Positions 33,771 to 48,259 of a stretch of 64,000 bases of DNA are shown piece by piece. How positions within the stretch are numbered: position 1 is the first letter of the stretch; every line of letters begins with the position of its first letter. The DNA is from Taiwanofungus camphoratus (lineage: Eukaryota > Basidiomycota > Agaricomycetes > Polyporales > Taiwanofungaceae). The stretch is taken from assembly GCA_003999685.1 (NCBI GenBank), contig CP021220.1, positions 992,001-1,056,000 of the forward strand, in the 5' to 3' direction. A program made the translations under genes and the position numbers. The notes beneath the pieces are model-generated. The model made no database searches. It had not been told where the DNA came from and saw only the letters and a list, made by a program, of their open reading frames with translations.

Positions 33771-35851
33771 ATGTCTCTCCTCCAAGGGTACTCTTCCGAC
33801 GAGGAGAATGGACCTGCTCCATCCACGACAGATGCCTTTGGCTTGTCATCCATTCCATCAGCGAAGAAACCACGACTTGATGAGCCTCCACTATCCCTTA
33901 TTCCGAGGGCTGCACCAGATGTTCTTGCTGAAGTGAGCGAACCACGAATTTATTCTATCCCAAGAAACAACAACTCAGATACACTCGCAGGATCCTATGA
34001 AACAGACGTCATTGATAATACGGCCGACCGACACACGAATGAATGTCAATATCCCGTACAACGACATGATTCTGCCTCTTCAAGGACCGGAAAATCCGTT
34101 TGGAGATCGCAATCGCTTTCTCAACCAAAATGCCCTTGCTGGTCATGTAGAAGAACAAGCCATGACAGAACACGCCTTCCGTCAACAACATCTCACACAC
34201 TCAATTCTCGGATACTCTGCTAATCCCTCCGTTGATCCGAATGCACCAGCCATCCTCGGTTCAGTTGAGAAGGCTCATGCGAACGGCTTTGCGACCATCG
34301 GCTCGTTGAAGGCTCCGAAGAAAGAGAAGAAGGAACTGAAGCGGAAGCGGAAACCAAAAGGTGATCTTGAGATTGTGGATGGTGAGGGCGCGTATGAAGG
34401 CCCATGGTCAACATGGGAAGGAGACCAGCCACTGGACATGTCCTTTGAAGACGCTGATGCTGAACCAGAATCAGAAGAAGAACCTGAGGAGTTGGTGCAG
34501 ACTAAGAAAGCGAAACCCAAACGGGGTGCACCTGGCTTGGAGTCGTCCGTGTTCCATGGCAAGTCTATGACGGATTACCAAGGTCGAACGTACATGCACC
34601 CGCCTGTCGCAGAAGCCCCTCAAATACAATCCGAGGCGGGCTCCCAAGAAACCTTCATTCCAAAGGTCTGTATTCACACATGGACGGGCCACACGCAAGG
34701 TGTCTCTGTCATTCGCTTGTTCCCGAACACCGGCCATCTGCTTCTCAGTGGTTCCATGGACACGAAAATCAAAGTACGTGTATCGGAGGCTGATTGGACA
34801 ATGAAATGTTCTCACACCCCGCGCAGTTGTGGGACGTCTATACACACGGCAATTGTCTACGGACATTCCATGGCCATATGAAAGCTGTCAAGGATGTGAC
34901 CTTCTCGAACGACGGCCGGAAGTTTTTGTCTTGCGGATATGACCGGCAAATGAAACTCTGGGATACGGAAACTGGACAGTGTCTGAAACGATTCAGTAAC
35001 GGTAAAATCCCATACGTAGTGCGGTTCCATCCAGATGAAGACAAGCAGAACATCTTCCTTGCTGGTATGTCTGACAAGAAGATTGTACAGGTAGGATCAG
35101 TTGATTGCACATTACAAGTTGATCTTCGTTCATATTTTATGGAAAGTACGACATGAACTCCGGGGAGATCTCCCAAGAATACGACCAGCACTTGGGACCC
35201 GTCAACACCATTACCTTTGTTGACGAGAATCGACGATTCGTCACGACATCTGACGACAAAACCATCCGAGCGTGGGACTTTGACATTCCAGTCGTGATCA
35301 AATATATTGCTGAACCGCACATGCACTCGATGCCTGCGGTCACTATACACCCGAATAGTAAGTGCTGTGTTGCCGAGGTCTGTCACGAGATTTACCCGTT
35401 CCCCATGCGACAGAGAAATATTTCGCGGCGCAGTCACTCGATAACCAAATCCTCGTGTACAGCACGGACAACTTCAGGCAGGCACGCAACAAGCGGTTCG
35501 CCGGACACTCTGTCGCTGGATACGCATGCCAGGTGGGCTTCTCGCCCGACGGTAAGTGGATCAGCAGCGGAGACGGCGAGGGGAACGTTGTGTTCTGGGA
35601 GTGGAAGACCGGCCGCATCAAGTCTCGGCTGCGCGCGCACTCGAAGGTGGTCATTGCGCACGAGTGGCTGCCGCACGAGACGGTACGTGGCGTCGGTTCC
35701 GTGGAGGATTCGCGGTGTGCTAATTCTAATTATGTTCCCCACAGTCGAAGGTCATCACTGCGTCCTGGGATGGGCTGATCAAGTTATGGGTGCGTGTTTC
35801 TTGACGTGTTCAGACAATTTTGGATCCTGATCTTGTGCGTCATAGGATTAA
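33771..35851 (+). CDS. Pre-mRNA splicing factor PRP17 (CDC40), WD40
   Basis: Spliceosomal WD-repeat protein needed for the second step of splicing. Starts [14 protein letters not shown]. The N-terminal block after the first intron ([49 protein letters not shown]) is typical of PRP17, as is the basic/acidic region and [20 protein letters not shown]. Seven WD40 repeats follow, e.g. [33 protein letters not shown]...LWDTETGQC and [14 protein letters not shown], ending [25 protein letters not shown]. The last intron (35790-35845) is inferred because splicing it gives the usual ending LIKLWD-stop; reading through gives a different short tail. Intron 1 (gtgagc...cgcag) joins DVLAE to DPMKQ. Divergent from the Myb gene. 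Confidence 0.94.
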
Positions 35852-37671
35852 AATATGATATACATTATTACTTCGAGGGTATACCATCATGCTATCAACG
35901 ATGTTGCCTCCTGACTTGTCCTTGCAAAAATATCAGATCGGGAGTCCTGTCCCCCCTCAGCTTCGCAAATTTACAGCATACCGTTGTCGGGCACTTACCG
36001 CCTGCTGTATTTATACAGCTGTATAATACATTGTATCCTGTTATACATATATTGTTGAGGCACAAGAGAATGTAAGGCGTACTAACTATCTAAACCTCTT
36101 TGATCAACAGCAATTGCGAAGCGAGCGCACCTGTCAATGATGAATTGCAAAAGAGCTATCTTAAATACCTCCTTCCACGAATCATGCCTGAGACAGGTGA
36201 GTCCGTCATTATCGAGCCATTGAGCTGGGCTGATAAGGCCAGATGCACCATGTGAAAGGACAGGATAACGCTGCAAGTGAGGAGGTAAGAGCATATTCGT
36301 CTTAGCTTGAATGCGAACGATGGTGCAAAGTGTTATGGTGATCCCGACGAGGTATCTCCCACATCAATATTGATATTCGCTGACGTCAGATCGGCATGAC
36401 CTTTCAAATCCATGTCCCGCTGACATGGGTCACGCACTGCAACCGATCGACTGCTTGTGCCGTGACTGCAAGGCTGATGGGAGGCATGTGTCCAGGATGG
36501 TCCGGATGCACCAACAAGTTGGTCTGTCGCCCCCGCGCGTCTGTCATCACCTTGGCCCCTCCCTCGGATGTGACGCACATGCGCGGGCGCGCATCCTGTC
36601 GCCCTCTGGCATGCAAACCTCACGGCCTCGTCACCCCCGTTCCTCGCTCCCACCGGTGTCTACGAGCGCCACCGTGGCTGAATTGCTACGAGAGTTCCGC
36701 GCGGGGTGCAAGTGGCACCGGGACATTCATACCTAAGTATACCCGCGTCCGGCACAGGTAAGGGGTAAGGGGCGCAATGCACGGCCCGTTGCGAAAGTGG
36801 TCTAGTGGTACGTGCGGAATGTTTCGCCACGGAGGACGAGTGTGGCGGAATCCAGGGCAGCCAGGAGACCGAGGACGATATGTAGACGGGAGCGGAACAG
36901 GGCCGCAATAGGGAGGAGGCCTTTTTGTGAAAGGAGTACCTGGACGCGGAAGGTGAGTTATGGATTTGAAATTGTCTTGTCTCGAGGTGAGACCAGCGGA
37001 CGCAGCGGCGTGCGCGTGTGTGGAACGGATTACCAGAATCTGATGCTGTGTGCGCGATTGTCGTCTCGGAAGACGCGGGAATAGGAAGCTGGGCCTGCCG
37101 AGTCGGAACGGGCTCTGGCAGAGTGAACACGCTGGGTGGTGCCTGGCACGCTCGGGCCTGACATGCGGTGCAGGGCAAGCGTCTCCAGGGGCCGCAAGCT
37201 GAGCAACAAGGTTGACACTCTCTCTTTCGCATCGACTTGGGAAAACGGCCCACGGCCAACGCTGCACTGTGCCGTTGCTCCATGCCAACATTCGTTCCCA
37301 GACGCCCTGGCGTTGGTCCAACAAAGATCCCGCTCCGTGTCTGCCAATCAGGGTGCGCGGGGCAACTGGCGCGGATACCAAGAATAGCTGGAACATCCAA
37401 GACGAACGCCACAAGTGGAGCAGGAATTACACTCCGCTTCCCAGTCAGTGGCGGCGCACGATCGAGCAGAGTCTGGCAAAGCATTTCACCTGCCAAGGCC
37501 CGCAAGTCGCCATTGGCTAATCACGCAAATCTACTAATCTTATCCGCTCCGCACGTGCTTCTGCCCCTGGCAAATGTCCCGTCATATCTCGGCCTTGGTC
37601 TTAAGACTCGTAAATCTTCGCTTAGCTGTCCCTCAGCGTTCTTTTCTCCCCGTCTCTATCTCGTCTCTACA
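35852..37671. other. Intergenic region between PRP17 and the small secreted peptide gene
   Basis: 1.8 kb. Two long overlapping minus-strand open frames (up to about 280 codons, 36660-37505) cover its right part, with matching frames on the plus strand. The composition (very rich in Arg, Pro, Cys and Ala, no clear domain) and the overlap of several frames argue for chance in GC-rich DNA, though an undescribed gene cannot be excluded. No repeats or RNA genes recognised. Confidence 0.5.
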
Positions 37672-38005
37672 ATGCGCGTCCAGTGGTTCTCTCTCCTCTC
37701 CCTTGCCTTGCTCGCCGGCTTCACCTCCGCTGCACCCGTGCGCTGTCCTACTTTCTTCATAACGCGAGTGGCATGCTAAACATATCCTGTACAGGCTGCG
37801 GCGCCAGCTCTTGAGCAGAGGGACGCGTATGACGTGAGCTCTACGAAATCTATGTATAGACATGACACTCACAACAGCTTGTAGGTCGCAAAACGCGATG
37901 TGCAAAGCGTGAGCACAGCTTCCTAGACTTCCCCCACTTCAATACATTCTCACATACTGTGTGCATAATCAGCGCCAGGAGAGCGGTGGGCCCGGCAGTT
38001 GGTGA
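37672..38005 (+). CDS. Small secreted peptide precursor, four short exons
   Basis: I infer a 53-residue precursor from four exons joined by three phase-0 introns: 37672-37737, 37795-37833, 37885-37908 and 37973-38005. All donors begin GTGAGC or GTGCGC, all acceptors end CAG or TAG, and the introns are 57, 51 and 64 nt. Exon 1 encodes a classic signal peptide, MRVQWFSLLSLALLAGFTSA, with likely cleavage after TSA. The remainder is hydrophilic and carries basic processing-type sites (EQRD, AKRD, QSRQ), ending ESGGPGSW. No Cys, no CaaX, so it is neither a hydrophobin nor a mating pheromone. It may be a processed peptide signal or effector (inference). No family recognised. The consistent phases support a real gene; the 3' exon is the least certain. 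Confidence 0.6.
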
Positions 38006-39309
38006 TGCACTCGCATACAATCGATTATGATCTGCGGATGGTGATAACAAGGGACAGGTACATCTCCGTCGTGCCTCTACCTCTGTTCACTCCCGCTTAA
38101 CACGTTGCGCAGATTACTCTAGGAAGTTCAGCCTATTGCAGATTTTACATTCTATTTTCTCAATATTCTCTGTTTTGCGCGGGGGAGGTACAGCTAGCGG
38201 TGCACGGCAGCATCCGTTGCCTGCGTTGCGTTCGAGGCCGCATCCGTTCATTTGCTTTCCTGACTTATTCGATGTCGAGGTATTTTCAAGCTTGTACCCT
38301 TTAGCTGTATTCTTCTTGCATTGCAAAGAGTCGCATGCGGTAAACACCTGTTCTCCTGAAGATAAGAGTAAAACTCCTCCGCCGCATAACTGGTGCCCAG
38401 AAGCGCAAGTATCCATAACCATAAAATGTACTCCGAAGCAGTTGGCGTGTAGGCAACGTGCTGAATCGAGCATCGATGTTCATGTGGGGATCCCGTTTCC
38501 ATTAAAAGCCTGAGACGATCACTCAGTCTTCGCATACCTCCGCGTATTCCCAGCTCGTCTATATATGACTGCGCCCTGTGAACTAGCCGGCATCTGCAGC
38601 TCTTCGTCCACCACGTCGCACTTGACAGCTGCAATGGTCAATACTCGTACGGCATCGCTCATGGAACTCTCGGACACCTTGCACGTCGCGTGGAATCTCC
38701 GACCAGGAAACTGTCTCGGTGTCGATACCAGACCTCTTCTGTAGAACCAGTCTACGGCGCAGAGGTGCAGAGGTCAGTCGATTTAGATGAGCTTCGCATC
38801 GAGGCCTGGGCGACTGCTAGGAGATCTAAACCTGCAGGTTGGCGTCAGTGCCAGGTCCACAAAGTATCAGCAGGACATGTCGCCATTGACGGGCAGGCTG
38901 CAGACATAGCTGTGGGTCTCTGAGTGCCGCCCTCCTCGACGTGGCATGTCACGCAGAGTCAAGAGACACCGAGACTGCATCAGGATGTCTACATACCTGA
39001 ATGTCGTAGAAGGCAAACCCGGCGTCGAAAATCTGGAAGCAGGACTAGCTCAAACCAAATGGCAGTGCCGTGGGAGCAGGCTTCCCTGGACTGTCAAGAC
39101 CATCTATTGTTTACTTGCACGCGCTAGCTCGCTTTATTTCGGGTGAGTTGGTCGGCCGAAGCCATGCCAAAGGTCTATTTCAACGCATTAATCATATTGG
39201 CGAACGTTTCTGCTTGACATACTGCTAGGATGTCAAGTACTTACATTGTGACCTGACGGTGCTCACATCAATGCTAGCTCTCAGGCTTCAAGCCATCACG
39301 ATTAAGGCT

Positions 39310-39335
39310 GTACGGTCGCCGAGGAGCGCCAGGTC
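39310..39335 (+). repeat. Inverted repeat, left copy
   Basis: Twenty-six bases beginning GTACGGTCGCCGAGG and ending GCCAGGTC, repeated exactly in reverse complement at 40043-40068. Weaker similarity continues inward for about 20 bases (TCTAGAATCCAGGT here against TCAGGAATCAGGT in the other copy). The two copies face each other across 707 bp. Confidence 0.85.
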
Positions 39336-40042
39336 TAAATCTAGAATCCAGGTTCAAAAATCAGAGGTCCAGAGTTGGCAACCTGCCTCTGGTGGCCTCG
39401 ATCACGGGCACCTTCTGAGCCCAATTTGGCAAGTCCCGCTTCCACGCCGCCGGCCCTACTACCTGAAGCGCTCATCCTCTGTCGTCCGCTGCGCCCACCA
39501 GCGAGCTCGTCGTTCGCAGCGGTGACGCCAACAGTGTTCATATAGGGATATACCTTTTTGTCGCTATAGTTACAAACATTCAATACAATTTTGTGACTTG
39601 TTGGACGTAACAAAGTATAAAGAATAGACTTCAGTAACATATCAAGTGATTCTGACAAGTCATATCAAGTGTCGCTCATCGTTTGCAGCGATGAGCGCGC
39701 CATTGAGGAGGATGGTAGGATCAGAACATCAAAATTATTACGTCTCGGCTTTGGCCGAGAACCTCTACCACGCTAGCCTGATTAAGTCATACGGTGGCTG
39801 CCCGCTTTGTAACCTACTGGAAATCGTACAAATTCGAGTGTTTCAAGGGAAAAAAACAAATAGAAAGGTCGAGAAAACATAGCTTGTGTTGCAGATACTA
39901 TACATACGTCAAGGGACAGGTGGGAAAGCCTCAGACAAGCAGTCGGACAATAATTGAAATAGGCGCCCATTAAGCCCCCGGGCGCCACAGCCGAGAATTC
40001 CGCGTCCCGGCACTTGCTCTTGTGACCTGATTCCTGATTTTT

Positions 40043-40068
40043 GACCTGGCGCTCCTCGGCGACCGTAC
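40043..40068 (-). repeat. Inverted repeat, right copy
   Basis: Exact reverse complement of 39310-39335. With that copy it bounds a 759-bp interval that could be a non-autonomous DNA element with terminal inverted repeats, but I see no target-site duplication at the outer ends and no transposase. Confidence 0.85.
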
Positions 40069-40851
40069 GCAGGCATGCCAGAGTTGCCGTCCAAGCCCCT
40101 CAATTTCGGGGAATGGCATCATACATCGCTGCCCAAAAGGTCGGGGTGCCTGGCACTGGAGCTTCTATAGGGATTATTAATTATTGGTGATCCTGACGCT
40201 TTGCATGGAAATTAACAATCTGACAAGCGTTGTTGCTAGTCTTACGATCGGTGGCGACATTCTATGCACCTTAGAATTGCGTCCCCCGGCTTCTGATCCA
40301 TCGATATCAACCTAAATTCCAATCAACTTTCTTTACATTCCAACATAAGTATCGCTTGACATCTAAGCTTGTTTCACCGCGTGCAACACTTTTACGCGGA
40401 CCATAAGATTTATGAACGCATGACAGTTGATCTAAGCTGTCTTACTAGTGGGATGATGCAGCGATTCGAATAGTTTGTTATGTTCTCTGACAGATGAAGT
40501 TGAGTGGGAAGCCCAGGGTTTGCAAATCTCTGAACCAGTAAAGCTGCTCAGTTCTCGCAGTTTGGAGGATCCGTGAGTGTCTGACTACCATGAAGGGCTT
40601 GGAAAACCGGTGATGACAACCTTACTTGAACCTTACCTCGTGAAATGATGACACTGGGGGGTCAAGGCGATTGAACTCTGTGTACAGGCTCATGTTCTCC
40701 AATGTATACCAGGTGTTGTAGCACTGTAATAATCCAGAGGTATGACCACTCTGAAAGTACAGACAGTTGAGTTGCTTCAAGGAACCTTCTGTGCCGGATT
40801 TGGGGTCAAGCGAACTTGCGCGCTTGTAAATTAGCTTTAGGGCAAGTCTTT

Positions 40852-40870
40852 TCGCGTGTACGCGACGCGC
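40852..40870. promoter_or_regulatory. MCB/E2F-like cluster in the MCM3 promoter
   Basis: TCGCGT at 40852-40857 (ACGCGA on the minus strand, preceded by TT so that it also fits the SBF/E2F-type CGCGAAA), ACGCGA at 40860-40865 and ACGCGC at 40865-40870, 71-89 bp upstream of the MCM3 ATG. MCM genes are well-known G1/S targets of MBF in yeasts and of E2F in animals, so this element makes sense here. Binding is inferred. Confidence 0.65.
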
Positions 40871-40940
40871 CGTGGGCAATTACAGTAACCTACCGCCAGC
40901 CTCACCGTGCTCACAAACTCCTAACTTACTTCAGTTGATC

Positions 40941-43673
<2,733 letters not shown>

Positions 43674-43823
43674 GTGATTCTGCATGTGCTGTTGGTATTA
43701 TGTCCCGCTGTTCTGTATCGTGCATGTTGTATTTCTCTTGTATGTCATGGTATGTAATAGATAGTCGTCCATTCGCTGGTGAAGTTATGGTAGCCACGCA
43801 TATTATAGCAGTTCAGAAGTGTA

Positions 43824-46800
43824 TTATCGCTCGCAATCGGCTCTCGTCCTTAAAATCTGTCCTGCTTCCTCTCTGCCCAACTCGGCGAAACCTACCGTCT
43901 CAAGCATTACCTCTTCCCACTGTTGGTCTCCACTCACACCAAGCGTCGCATCAACCACCTCCTGCCACACAATGCCCTCAGCACCCACTAATCGACTTGC
44001 CTGAAGCAGCTGCCTCCAGGGGCTCTCCACTCTAGCTCGCTCAGTACGTGCCAATGCAAGTTGACAAGTCTCTACCCAAAGCTCCGACTCCGCCATTATG
44101 GCCTTGCCTTCCTGCGGACTAATCCTCCCCCGACCACGGTACAGTATTTGACGTTGAAGAATATGAGAAGAAAGGCGCGCACCAATGCGTCGATACAAGC
44201 TTGTGATGATGACCGGGGCGAGTGTTGTCTGAAGGAAAGATAAGTGCGACGACAGCAGCGCAATCGGGGCTAACAAAGTGGGGGCGAGCGAAATATTATC
44301 CTTCGGACTCAGATTCACGTTCGGTGTAACTTGTCTGTGAAAGAATTCAGGGAGATGCAATCAGGATGAAGCAAAGTTACAGACGTTGAACTGCCACTGG
44401 TGAAATGAGCCCTCAGACCGGCTTCAATTTCTCCGCAGACACACTGAACGATCATATCCTCAGCTCGCTCGGCCAACTTGCCGTACTGTACGACGAGTTC
44501 TTCGAAGATTGTGCCCTCTGGAACCTCTGTCACGCTGTGCTTCGGATCTGGCAATGAGGCCTCTGCCTCCACGCGAGAGCGTAAAGAAGCTCTATGATTG
44601 ATCTCTGTCCACAACTCGAGGAAGAACTACCATTGCACGTCGATGAAACATTGAGCACGACCGGATGTAATGAGACTTACCAAATCTTCCCCCCAGGCTT
44701 CTAAAGCCGCCCCCATATACTTTGCACTGATAAGTGCCTTGCACAGCCTCTGCACGCCTTCGACACCACTGGTCAATCGTTTCGTGTCCCCCGTTCGTCC
44801 AGAACTGTCTGCGGTGCTGAGAGCTCCAGGAACAGCTCGCATGAAGGTTGAGGAAAGGGTCTCGAAGGCATCTAATGAAGATGATATGCGCGCATGGTAA
44901 GATTCGAGAATAGGCAGTTGAACTGCTATGAGGAAACGGGTACGGTGACCAAATTCAGGGAGAGGAGAGTATCGATCTGTTCAGTAATGAAAGGCATGGT
45001 ACAATAAGACCCAAAAACGAAAGTGGGAAGACAGTGACGGACCTGTCACTTGTTCGACCAAACCTTTCACTCTCCTAGCTGAATTAGTAGGCTTCAAATC
45101 GCGGTCAATTACCGTCATGTCGTCCACGTCGTGTTCGTCGTCGGCGATAATCCATGCATCAGATGCACTAATAATTTCCACATACTGATCCATGGCGACT
45201 GACAAGACGACCACTGTCTCAGTCAAGGACACTTCAGTGAATTTAACGACTCACATTTTCTTTCTCCTTCCATCCATGCCTCGAACCACTCCTTTCTTCC
45301 AAGGACAACCTCACTGATTCCTTCCCACTTGTCATCCTTATCCTCTTTTCCTGCGTTGGGGTCGTCTTTACCTTTAGAGTACTTGCTCGCAGTGGTTCCA
45401 GCAAGGCTAAACCCTTCTTCCTTCAAAGAGCTGTCAAATGAGAGCGCTTCGTATATAGTATGAGCAAGAAGTGGCGGGTGGGGCAGCAGCGCCGGGACGG
45501 TGCGCTTAAGCTTCCGCGCAAGGAGCGGTAGGAGATGAACCGTAAATTCTCGCTGTGATATACAATGCTATGGATTAGAGCAAAATTCAAAGGTATCAAG
45601 TATAAGAGTTACATACCCAAGCATTGATACCGCGATATTCGGTAGGAGACAGCAGATTCCGTACAATACTCTCCATGAATGGGCGATGTTCATATGAGAC
45701 ATTTAGTATATGCGTAAAGTACCATTCCGGCTGCAATGGCCATCGACGAATGGCGTTGATTTATGAGGAATACAAACATCATCGACACGCAATCAGTGTA
45801 CTGACCTTGTCAAGTCTGTTCGTTTGTCTTGTCCCCTCGAAATGATATTTAAAGCGAAGTGAGACCGGCTGAACTAGCGCCTGTATTGAATACAGGCCCT
45901 CATGCTCCGTGTTCTTGCCCTTTGAAGGCGCATGCAGCTTTGCGCCACTGTACGAAAAAGGACCGGATTTAATAAAATTGAAGCTTCCACGTGAAGCAGA
46001 AGACAAACATTGCTTGCAGTTTCAAAAGATTAAGGAATGCGCTTTCGAATGCCGCACGGTCTTCCGAGGAAGCTGCTACATAATCTACGGGCATTGGCCA
46101 GTGGAGCCTCTCAGAGATAGAGAGCAACGAGCTGGCGGAGAACAGTCGGTCAACGCAGACAGTAAGGCGTGTTACGACCTACGAGGACAATGCATTCTTC
46201 ATTTCTGACCATGTTTTGTCTTGCACAGCTTCCAGGAAGCTAAGAATGTGCAACCGCTGCTGGTCGGCTACGTCCTCCGCCGGGGCGCATGCTGTTTGCA
46301 CTGATGCGACAAATTTCCGAAGCGCTTCATATTCGCTGACCGAAGAAAGAGTAGAAGTATTGCTGATCTGCCGGACTGCTGACTCGCTGCACGGACGTCA
46401 GGCTTCCAGGTGATTTCGCATGGTTCGAAGTAGACTGCAGACATACCTCAGCTTCAACGCATGCTCGATAACTTGCACATAGCCTTTCACGCTCTCCAAT
46501 TCTTTTAGCGAGCGATGCAGTGTCTCGAGGTCCTCAAGCAACGTCGGCTTGCCCTCGGACCCAGAAAGCGAGGACACCAGCTCCTGCGACAGATACGACA
46601 GCTCGTCCGCGAGCGAATGGCGCATCAGAGATAGCTGCTGGGCCGTGCTGAGCTGTTCCTTAGCAGAGGAGCGCGTCTTGGCTATCAGCGCATCTACATC
46701 GTTGCGAACTTGCGAGAGCTGAGCTGAGACGAGCGAGTAAGAGGGAAGACGCTTGCAGAAGAGTTTTTCGACGCACTTCGGCTTTTAGACTGTCAGTCCG

Positions 46801-46965
46801 CATTTTGGCTTCCTCGACCATTTCCGAGAGATTAGATTGGCCCTCCAGGTCTTGTAGTGACGTGAAGTGTGAGTTCAGGAAGTCCAGGGTCTGCTTCTCA
46901 GACTCGACGACACTCGGCCCTCGAAGTAATGCTTGAATCTGGACGGAAGACATATTTGAGAGCAT
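43824..46965 (-). CDS. RINT1/TIP20-family vesicle tethering protein (Dsl1 complex)
   Basis: Golgi-to-ER retrograde tethering factor. The first ATG at 46965 (MLSNMSSVQIQALL) is used; a second at 46953 is equally possible. N-terminal exons are coiled-coil rich (FLNSHFTSLQDLEGQSNLSEMV; LIAKTRSSAKEQLSTAQQLS). The middle carries YEALSFDSSLKEEGFSLAGT-like sequence, KEWFEAWMEGER, and then LWTEINHRASLRSRVEAEAS. The C-terminal domain is the most diagnostic part: LSSHLSFLQTTLAPVIITSL, YRRIGARLSSHILQRQILYR and GRGRISPQEGKAIMAESEL. Roughly ten short introns. It lies head-to-tail behind the nucleotidase-like gene, 226 bp apart. Family assignment is firm; the choice of start is moderate. Confidence 0.88.
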
Positions 46966-47190
46966 GGACGTGAAGGGTTCGTCACTGTTCGTATACGCAG
47001 CTCTATGTTGTCGACACTGTCGGGAACACAAATCGCGGTGTCAAGAGGCACGCAAGCACACCCCGCATGCGCGGAGAATATGTCACGTGAAGCCCCGATC
47101 GCATATTGATCCAATTCGCGCTCATGTCCCTCGAAGAGCCTGGACTTATAAATTCTATTATCAAAGGAAACATCGATAAGTATAAGGACA

Positions 47191-48259
47191 TTATGGCTTG
47201 ATGTTCGCCTCAACCCATCTGACCACATCTTGCCAACCCTTGACTCTCACAAGAGGCAGTCCTTCTGGAATGGTGACGTTCTCGTCCTTCCAAAATTCCC
47301 TTCCGCCCTCCTTTTTTAGTCTCTCGTCAAAACTCAGCTCGTCTTTGATATTGGCATACTTTGCCTCTCGCTGGTTCCACTGATTGTCTCCAAATAGAAG
47401 TATTGGTACCGGAGGGGTGGCCTTCGCACACTTGAGACCATTCTCGAGCGAATCGTCTATCATCAGCCTTGCTCCCAACCTTCTGCATACCTACGTTGAA
47501 CAATCGAAAGAGAAACTACCTTGAGCACGGTCGACGGAAGGACAAGGTGGTACACACCTCAGCCTTGGAGAGTTTTGTGAGCACTTCGTGCTCATCTGCA
47601 AGCGTCTCTTGAGACTGGCCAGTGCAGATCATCGTTCCGAAGATGCCTGGATAGTGTTTCTCTAGCCATTTCATGCTTCTGTCCAGCTCTCGTTTTTGTC
47701 TTGCAGTCACCACAATCAATCGAAAGCCCATCAGCTTCAACGCCTGCAGACCTTTTAAAGCGCCTTCGACGGGGGGAGCTTCATCGAGGCGATTCGTCCC
47801 GTAGAACTCTTCCACTTTCCTGAAAGACTCTTCTGGTGTGCCCCAATAAGGATTCTATGCTCGGACAGATAAGTATTGTCAAATCTGAGAAGAGGTTGTC
47901 TTACTTTCCAGTAGTAATAATCTGCGTATCTAAGTCAGGGATAAGGACTCTTTAGACGAAACGGGATGACCACAAACAATAGAAGTCATCGAGAGTCATG
48001 TTCGTTCCGTACGTATCATTGTGCCCTGCGTTCCAGAGCCGTCATTTGGACGATACAGAGCAGAAAGCACAAATTACTTGCATTCCGCAACCACACGGTT
48101 GGTCTGGCTGAGCACATCATCCAAATCGACTGCTATGACCGGTTTGTCCGACGGTATGCCCAGCTCCGCCAGCGCTGAGCCAGCTGGGACTTCAGGAGCC
48201 GCCGAGGAGGGGTGTTCATGAGTTTGCTCAACAGCAGAATCAGAAGATGCAGCAGACAT
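47191..48259 (-). CDS. HAD-superfamily 5'-nucleotidase-like protein (NT5C family)
   Basis: HAD-fold phosphohydrolase resembling deoxyribonucleotidases of the NT5C family. The start MSAASSDSAVEQTHEHPSS leads to the nucleophile motif VIAVDLDDVLSQTNR (DxD), later LMGFRLIVVTARQKRELDR (motif II Thr), then HYPGIFGTMICTGQ, and the acidic motif ARLMIDDSLENGLKCAK, followed by LLFGDNQWNQREAKY. It ends VRWVEANIKP. Four or so introns. All HAD catalytic positions I can identify are present. The substrate is not clear; fungal members are largely uncharacterised. Divergent from the ABC transporter gene at 630 bp. Confidence 0.85.

Larger units (their letters stand above)
38006..40940. other. Large intergenic region upstream of MCM3
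   Basis: 2.9 kb, the longest gap in the window. Many short open frames on both strands, none convincing. A 36-codon frame starting at 38634 has a TATATA about 70 bp upstream but no other support. It contains a pair of inverted 26-bp repeats (39310-39335 and 40043-40068), a repeated CATATCAAGTG near 39640 and 39662, and the MCM3 promoter elements listed separately. The repeats suggest a decayed non-autonomous element. Confidence 0.55.

Noticed and set aside
36660-37505. A 281-codon minus-strand open frame, and an overlapping one of 242 codons
   Set aside because: The composition is rich in Arg, Pro, Cys and Ala, several frames are open over the same DNA, and no domain or intron pattern appears. 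Probably chance openness in GC-rich DNA.
37672-38005. The small peptide as a lipopeptide mating pheromone
   Set aside because: It has a secretory signal and ends in GPGSW, with no C-terminal CaaX box, whereas basidiomycete pheromone precursors end in CaaX and lack a signal peptide.
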